Source of the DNA: an uncultured Succinivibrionaceae bacterium
GTDB taxonomy: Bacteria; Pseudomonadota; Gammaproteobacteria; Enterobacterales; Succinivibrionaceae
Length of the DNA: 37,299 bases
Direction: 5' to 3'
Assembly: GCA_949286015.1 (NCBI GenBank)
Contig: CASEBB010000091.1
Span: forward strand, 1 to 37,299
Both the position numbers and the translations under genes were made by a program. Shown here piece by piece: positions 32,645-37,299 of the stretch; within the stretch, counting starts at the first letter, position 1, and the number at the start of each line of letters is the position of its first letter. Below the pieces are notes generated by a model, which was not told the origin of the DNA, made no database searches, and saw only the letters and a list, made by a program, of their open reading frames with translations.

Positions 32645-35275
32645 TTATAAGCGCTCCTGCAGGTATGGCACTACGGACGCAATCGCGTCGTCTAAGCCAG
32701 CCTTGTTGGTACCGCCAGCCTGAGCAACGTATGGACGGCCACCGCCCTTGCCACCAACATAAGCAGCAACAGCGTTTACCAGCTCGTTAGCTGGTACCTT
32801 AGCCGTTAAGTCTGGAGACACAGCCGCAATTAAGCTGACCTTGTCCTCGTGCTCCTCAGGCGATCCTAACACGACCACGCAGCTCTTTAAGGTGTGCACC
32901 AGCTCGTCAGCAGCTAAGCGTAACTCACGCTTGCTGTAGCCATCGGTCTTGGCCGCAATCACCTTCACGCCATTAATCTCTTGGGCCGAGTGTGCTAAGT
33001 TGACACAATCTAAGTGCACCAGCTTCTCCTTTAAGAGCATGTTCTCATGCTCAATGGAGTTGGTGTGCTCGATCATGTACTTCATGCGATCGACAATGCT
33101 GAAGTTGTCGGCCTTTAAGATGTTGCAGGCTTGAGCCACGACGCGACTAATAGTCTGCTGATACTCAATCGCGCTAGGGCCCGTCATAGCCTCAATACGA
33201 CGAATACCAGAGGCAATAGCCTCATCAGAGGCAATGAGGAAGTAGCCTAAGTCACCAGTACGGTGAGCGTGCGTACCGCCGCACAGTTCCTTGGAGAATG
33301 GGTCCATGGAAACTACGCGGACTTCGCCTTCGTACTTCTCATTGAATAAGGCCATGGCACCAGTGGCCTTGGCCGCATCCAGATCCATCACATCGGTGCA
33401 GATTGGCACGTTGTCGCAAATGTACTCATTGACAAGGGCCACCACTTGCTGCCGCTCTTGCGTCGACAGTGGGTGTGGATGCGAGAAGTCAAAGCGTAAG
33501 CGCTCTGGGCCTACCGAGGAGCCCTTTTGCATGACGTGATCGCCTAAGACCTCACGTAAAGCGGAGTGCAGTAAGTGCGTAGCCGAGTGGTTAGCAGCAA
33601 TGCGCTTGCGGCGCTTGGCATCGACCAGAGCCTCGCACTCGTCACCCACCTTAAACTCGCCTAACTCCACACGACCGATGTGGATAATGGCCTTACCCAC
33701 AAACTTGGTGTTCTCGACAATAAAGAGGTTGTGACCGCAGCGGATCTCACCGGTATCACCAACCTGACCGCCCTTCTCCGCATAGAATGGCGACTTCTCT
33801 AAGACGATGACGGCCTGCTCGTCGGTTAACACCTCGTCGCATGGCTCAATACCCTTGAACAGGGCAATGATCTTGGCCTGATCAGAGGTCTTATCGTAGC
33901 CAGTAAACTCGGTCTCGACGTTAATCTTCAGCTCTTGGTTGTAATCAAGACCAAAGGTCGAAGCGGACTTGGCACGAGCGCGTTGCTTGGACATCTCGCT
34001 CTCAAAGCCATCCATGTCGACGACATAGCCACGATCACGCACCACGTCTTGCGTCAGATCAGCTGGGAAGCCGTAGGTGTCGTAGAGCTTAAAGACCACT
34101 TCACCTGGGATGGTACGCTCGGCACCTAACTTCTCCAGTTCCTTGTCTAAAAGAGCTAAGCCACGGTCTAAGGTGTTTAAGAACTGCTCTTCTTCCTTCT
34201 TTAAGGTGCGCTCAATTAAAGCTTGCTGCTCAACAAGCTCTGGGTATGCCTTACCCATGAGTTCGACGAGCTTAGCTACCACCTTGTAGAAGAAGACTTC
34301 CTTGGCACCTAAGAGACGGCCATGACGCACGGCGCGGCGGATGATACGACGTAACACATAGCCACGGCCCTCATTGGATGGCAGCACGCCATCGGCAATT
34401 AAGAACGAGCACGAGCGAATGTGGTCAGAAATCACGCGCAGGGACTTGGAGGACTTATCGCTGACGTTCAGGATCTCAGCGACGTTGTCGATAAGAGCGC
34501 GGAAGAGATCGATATCGTAGTTCGAGTGCACACCCTGCAGCACCGCAGCGATACGCTCAAGGCCCAAGCCATTGTCGATCATTGGCTTGCCTAAAGGCTC
34601 GAAGGTACCGTCGGCTTGACGGTTGTATTGCATGAACACGATGTTCCAGATCTCGATGAAGCGATCGCCGTCTTCATCAGGGGAACCTGGAGGGCCGCCC
34701 CAGATCTCTGGGCCATGGTCGTAGAAGATCTCCGAGCAGGGGCCACATGGGCCAGTATCGCCCATCTGCCAGAAGTTATCTGAGTTGTAGCGACCACCCT
34801 TGTTATCACCGATGCGAACGATCTTGTCCTCTGGCAGGCCGATGATATTGTGCCAGACGTCGTAAGCTTCGTCGTCTTCGGCGTAGACCGTGACCATTAA
34901 GGACTCTTTAGGTAACTTAAAGCCCTCAGTGAGCAGAGTCCAAGCGTAGGTGATAGCCTCTTTCTTGAAATAGCCGCCAAAGCTAAAGTTGCCCAGCATC
35001 TCAAAGAAAGTGTGGTGGCGGGCGGTGTAGCCCACGTTGTCGAGATCGTTTTGCTTACCACCAGCGCGCACGCACTTTTGCGCAGTGGTGGCGTTGATGT
35101 AAGGGCGTCTCTCTTTACCAAGATAGACATCCTTGAACTGGTTCATACCAGCGTTGGTAAAGAGCAAGGTAGGATCGTTGTACGGCACCAGCGAGCTAGA
35201 GCGCACGATCTCGTGGCCGTGATCCTTAAAGAAATTGAGATACGTGGAGCGTATCTCATCGGTCGTCATATACAT
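32645..35275 (-). CDS. alaS: Alanyl-tRNA synthetase
   Basis: This class II synthetase charges tRNA-Ala and edits misacylated Ser/Gly. The 876-aa protein has EIRSTYLNFFKDHGHEIV, SSLVPYNDPTLLFTNAGMNQF, TARHHTFFEMLGNFSFGGYFK, the GDTGPCGPCSEI loop, editing-domain NHSATHLLHSALREVLG and CGGTHAHRTGDLGYF (zinc/editing site), and a C-Ala domain ending GGKGGGRPYVAQAGG. ATG 35275 has GAG 7 bp upstream; the ATG at 35269 is a close alternative, while the frame extending to 35311 is leader. It is the first gene of the alaS-csrA operon; recA/recX, upstream in E. coli, are absent. Confidence 0.96.
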   Translation of the reverse strand: MYMTTDEIRSTYLNFFKDHGHEIVRSSSLVPYNDPTLLFTNAGMNQFKDVYLGKERRPYINATTAQKCVRAGGKQNDLDNVGYTARHHTFFEMLGNFSFGGYFKKEAITYAWTLLTEGFKLPKESLMVTVYAEDDEAYDVWHNIIGLPEDKIVRIGDNKGGRYNSDNFWQMGDTGPCGPCSEIFYDHGPEIWGGPPGSPDEDGDRFIEIWNIVFMQYNRQADGTFEPLGKPMIDNGLGLERIAAVLQGVHSNYDIDLFRALIDNVAEILNVSDKSSKSLRVISDHIRSCSFLIADGVLPSNEGRGYVLRRIIRRAVRHGRLLGAKEVFFYKVVAKLVELMGKAYPELVEQQALIERTLKKEEEQFLNTLDRGLALLDKELEKLGAERTIPGEVVFKLYDTYGFPADLTQDVVRDRGYVVDMDGFESEMSKQRARAKSASTFGLDYNQELKINVETEFTGYDKTSDQAKIIALFKGIEPCDEVLTDEQAVIVLEKSPFYAEKGGQVGDTGEIRCGHNLFIVENTKFVGKAIIHIGRVELGEFKVGDECEALVDAKRRKRIAANHSATHLLHSALREVLGDHVMQKGSSVGPERLRFDFSHPHPLSTQERQQVVALVNEYICDNVPICTDVMDLDAAKATGAMALFNEKYEGEVRVVSMDPFSKELCGGTHAHRTGDLGYFLIASDEAIASGIRRIEAMTGPSAIEYQQTISRVVAQACNILKADNFSIVDRMKYMIEHTNSIEHENMLLKEKLVHLDCVNLAHSAQEINGVKVIAAKTDGYSKRELRLAADELVHTLKSCVVVLGSPEEHEDKVSLIAAVSPDLTAKVPANELVNAVAAYVGGKGGGRPYVAQAGGTNKAGLDDAIASVVPYLQERL

Positions 35276-35342
35276 GAGAAAACTCAAAAAAATCAGGAGT
35301 CTAAGTGGCAACCTTAAGAGGCGGCGCCTAGGCTAGCCTGCC

Positions 35343-35348
35343 ATTATA
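35343..35348 (-). promoter_or_regulatory. Candidate -10 box of alaS
   Basis: A perfect TATAAT on the reverse strand, about 70 bp before the alaS ATG. The -35 region is poor, so only the -10 is claimed. Confidence 0.4.
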
Positions 35349-36014
35349 CACCCCTTTAGGCAGGGCCATTGTTTTGGGCGGGTGTAAAGCAGATGTACAA
35401 GCTGTTTTGGTTGGTAGTTTGGTCGTAAGAACCGTGATTGCCACAGCAGGGTGCAGGGCCCTGAAGCAGTACGCCATCAAAGCGCCGCTGCTGGTTCACG
35501 CGTGGGGATGATTGTGCTGTGTAGTGCTGAGCTCTGCGGTGTTGTGCGGTAAAGTGCGGGGCGGTGCGCTACGTCGCGTGCGTAGCAAAAACAGGTAGGA
35601 GTAAGCGCGGCCAAAAGGCGGGAGCGGCAGCAACAGGAGGGGACTCTGGAGGAAGAAGGGAAAGGCTGGCAGTCTGGCAGTCTGGCTAGAGGCTTTTCCC
35701 ATGTGTGAGCACAGCTTCTTGCCCTTAATCTACCTTAGGGTAGGTCGCGGTAGCGACGCTTGCTGCTTCATATCAGGTTTCTGCATCAAGGGGCTTAAAC
35801 CCACATAAAAGGCCGATTTTAAGCCAATAACATAGGGGGAAAGCACTCGCAGTATGGCAGGCCGTAAGGCAGAAGTGCAGCTTGGCAGCAGTGAGCGCGG
35901 TTGAGATGCCCACTGCATCACAGAGTGCTGGCAGCAACGGGCCAGTAAGGAGGGCTTAGTGGTGGTGCGGGAGTGAGTAAGGAGTGGAGGCGGATCGCGG
36001 AGCGTGATGGGAGA
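35349..36014. other. Gene-free stretch between plsC and alaS
   Basis: About 670 bp without a supported gene. Short reverse-strand frames (such as 35496-35702 and 35730-35921) are Pro/Leu/Arg-rich, start without an RBS and show no motif. GTG-rich low-complexity sequence occurs at about 35940-35990. Confidence 0.45.
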
Positions 36015-36773
36015 TTAGCGCTCCGCTGGCAGCTGATAGCCCTCAGGGCGCTTTACCTGAGGATCCATCTCATGGAGCTTAGCAATCATGCGCTCCCGCA
36101 GCGCCAGCGTTTGCTCATTGATCTGTGCGCGCTCCAGCGTGGCACCATCCAGTGGCTCTAAGAGGCTGATATGCACCTCGCCATTATTCCAGCGACCTAA
36201 GTCAATCTGCCCCGCATAAGTCGAGGTCACAAAAGGAATGACCTTAACCTTAGCCATCATCGCCGTGTGTAAGGCACCGCTCTTAAACTTGCCTACCGGT
36301 CCATAGCCTGAGCGCGTACCCTCAGGAAACATCCAAATGGACAGCTGCTCGTTTTTGATCTTTTTCACGATCTTCAAAAAGAGCTCACCGGCCTTGGAGC
36401 GCTTCTCGCGATCAAGGAGGATATTGCCCGACAAAAAGAACAAAATGCCAAAGATTGGCGTGTAGAGCAGGCTCTTTTTACCTACGCACACCAGTCCTGG
36501 CTGGGGCAGGTCGGCCATGGTAATGATGTCCCAGTTGCTCTGGTGTAAGCCCACAAAAATAGCAGGCATGTCCTTACGCACGGACTTAGGATCAAAGTCC
36601 ATGACCACTTTGACGCCAATGACCCGCTGGGCAAGCCGTAGCATCTGGGTTAGTGCGTAGACGTTGCCCTTGTTAAAAGGACGGCATAAGCACACGATGA
36701 GGCCTAAAACCAGCCACAGCAGCGCCATGATAAGCAGTATCACCACACGAAGCGGGTAAATGATAAAGCGCAT
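36015..36773 (-). CDS. plsC: 1-acyl-sn-glycerol-3-phosphate acyltransferase
   Basis: PlsC acylates lysophosphatidate at sn-2 to give phosphatidate at the inner membrane. The 252-aa protein starts with a hydrophobic anchor (about residues 5-30). It then shows the catalytic H77-QSNW-D82 (HX4D), a glycerophosphate-binding block FPEGTR (149-154), GLVCVGKKSL and VIPFVTSTYAG. The length is usual. It is the only gene of a reverse-strand unit, at the right end, with an upstream 526-bp region lacking a gene. Other LPLAT family members are possible, but motif order and length favour PlsC. Confidence 0.9.
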   Translation of the reverse strand: MRFIIYPLRVVILLIMALLWLVLGLIVCLCRPFNKGNVYALTQMLRLAQRVIGVKVVMDFDPKSVRKDMPAIFVGLHQSNWDIITMADLPQPGLVCVGKKSLLYTPIFGILFFLSGNILLDREKRSKAGELFLKIVKKIKNEQLSIWMFPEGTRSGYGPVGKFKSGALHTAMMAKVKVIPFVTSTYAGQIDLGRWNNGEVHISLLEPLDGATLERAQINEQTLALRERMIAKLHEMDPQVKRPEGYQLPAER

Positions 36774-37299
36774 AAGAAAAACCTGATCTCAATGGAAAGG
36801 TGGGAGCTGACCTCAAAACAAAGGGATTGGCGTGGAGTGGCGTGAAGTAGGCACACCTGCACAGCAGCCTGAGTGCAGGCTGCATCTTAGCATGCTTGGG
36901 GCACAAAGCCTTGTTTTAAGCAGGGTAAAGCGCCAATTTCTCCTCTGGGGCGTTGCTGAAGAGAGGTAGTCTTTGCGGACTACCGCAGGTAAAGCGCTCC
37001 TGCAAAAAGAGCTACCCACCCCCAGCACAAGCTGAGGCCTGTAGCTCTTTGCTTTGCCTTAGAGATACGACACTCGCTGGCGCCGCTCTGCTGCCCAGCA
37101 GTAAGCACACAGCCGCCATTACCTTTGGATGAGGTAGTAGTCATGAGCCTTTAGCTTTTAGCCTTTACCTTTAGCCTAAGTCAGCCATCATCCCCAGAGG
37201 ACATGCACACCGACAATTTGCAGTGAAGAGGTAGTTGTTGGCTTTTAGGTGCCATCCTACTGTGATCAGCTCAGGTTCAAACTGAGGAATAAGAGCAGA
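36774..37299. other. Gene-free right end of the window
   Basis: No supported gene. A GGTAGTC/GACTACC hairpin with a 6-nt loop lies at 36965-36984, without a T-tract, and a small imperfect tandem of CTTTAGC units at 37148-37178. The plsC promoter must be in the left part. Confidence 0.45.

Overview
The window reads as chromosomal DNA of a gammaproteobacterium. It carries linked housekeeping genes typical of that class: prfB/lysS, dnaB/alr, alaS/csrA, yggS/proC/yggT, trmB, djlA, rluA, bamD and amgK/murU. A host-associated anaerobe of the Aeromonadales/Succinivibrionaceae type would fit, judging from frequent TTA leucine codons, many Ala/Pro/Thr-rich inserts in core proteins and an orphan 2[4Fe-4S] ferredoxin. 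That placement is an inference and was not tested by any search.

Region 1 (1-6.2 kb) looks accessory. It holds the 3' remnant of a cytosine-5 DNA methyltransferase, a very long XerC/D-like tyrosine recombinase (821 aa), an AAA-ATPase/PD-(D/E)XK nuclease-like protein and two copies of a short intergenic repeat. One of these copies (5519-5651) has near-perfect 21-bp terminal inverted repeats and a 9-10 bp flanking direct repeat, like a MITE. A third, reverse-oriented copy lies at about 17.5 kb between amgK and murU.

Region 2 (6.2-15.3 kb) is mostly forward-strand housekeeping: uvrD, (reverse) ferredoxin, yggS, proC, yggT, bamD with its terminator, an orphan RelB/DinJ-like antitoxin with lysine-rich tails, and rluA.

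Region 3 (15.4-24.6 kb) is reverse strand. It contains trmB-amgK (overlapping), murU and djlA (peptidoglycan sugar recycling plus a DnaK co-chaperone), then dapA, and prfB-lysS with the classical programmed +1 frameshift in prfB.

Region 4 (24.9-29.1 kb) has nadC forward, converging on dnaB-alr on the reverse strand, with a bidirectional terminator between nadC and alr.

Region 5 (29.7-32.3 kb) has a three-gene tRNA operon (two identical tRNA-Arg(ACG), one tRNA-Ser(GCU)) with a clear sigma-70 promoter, followed by a solitary N6-adenine-type DNA methylase. Region 6 (32.3-37.3 kb) has alaS-csrA coupled by TAAATG, with a strong terminator, and a PlsC-type acyltransferase.

Three patterns recur. 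Core proteins carry low-complexity inserts or tails (XerC/D, UvrD, BamD, TrmB, LysS, the methylase, CsrA). Gene pairs usually tight in other gammaproteobacteria are separated by 300-600 bp spacers without genes. Several upstream regions carry an extended -10 box of the form TTTTGCTANAAT. No CRISPR array, rRNA, integrase-attachment pair or complete IS was seen.
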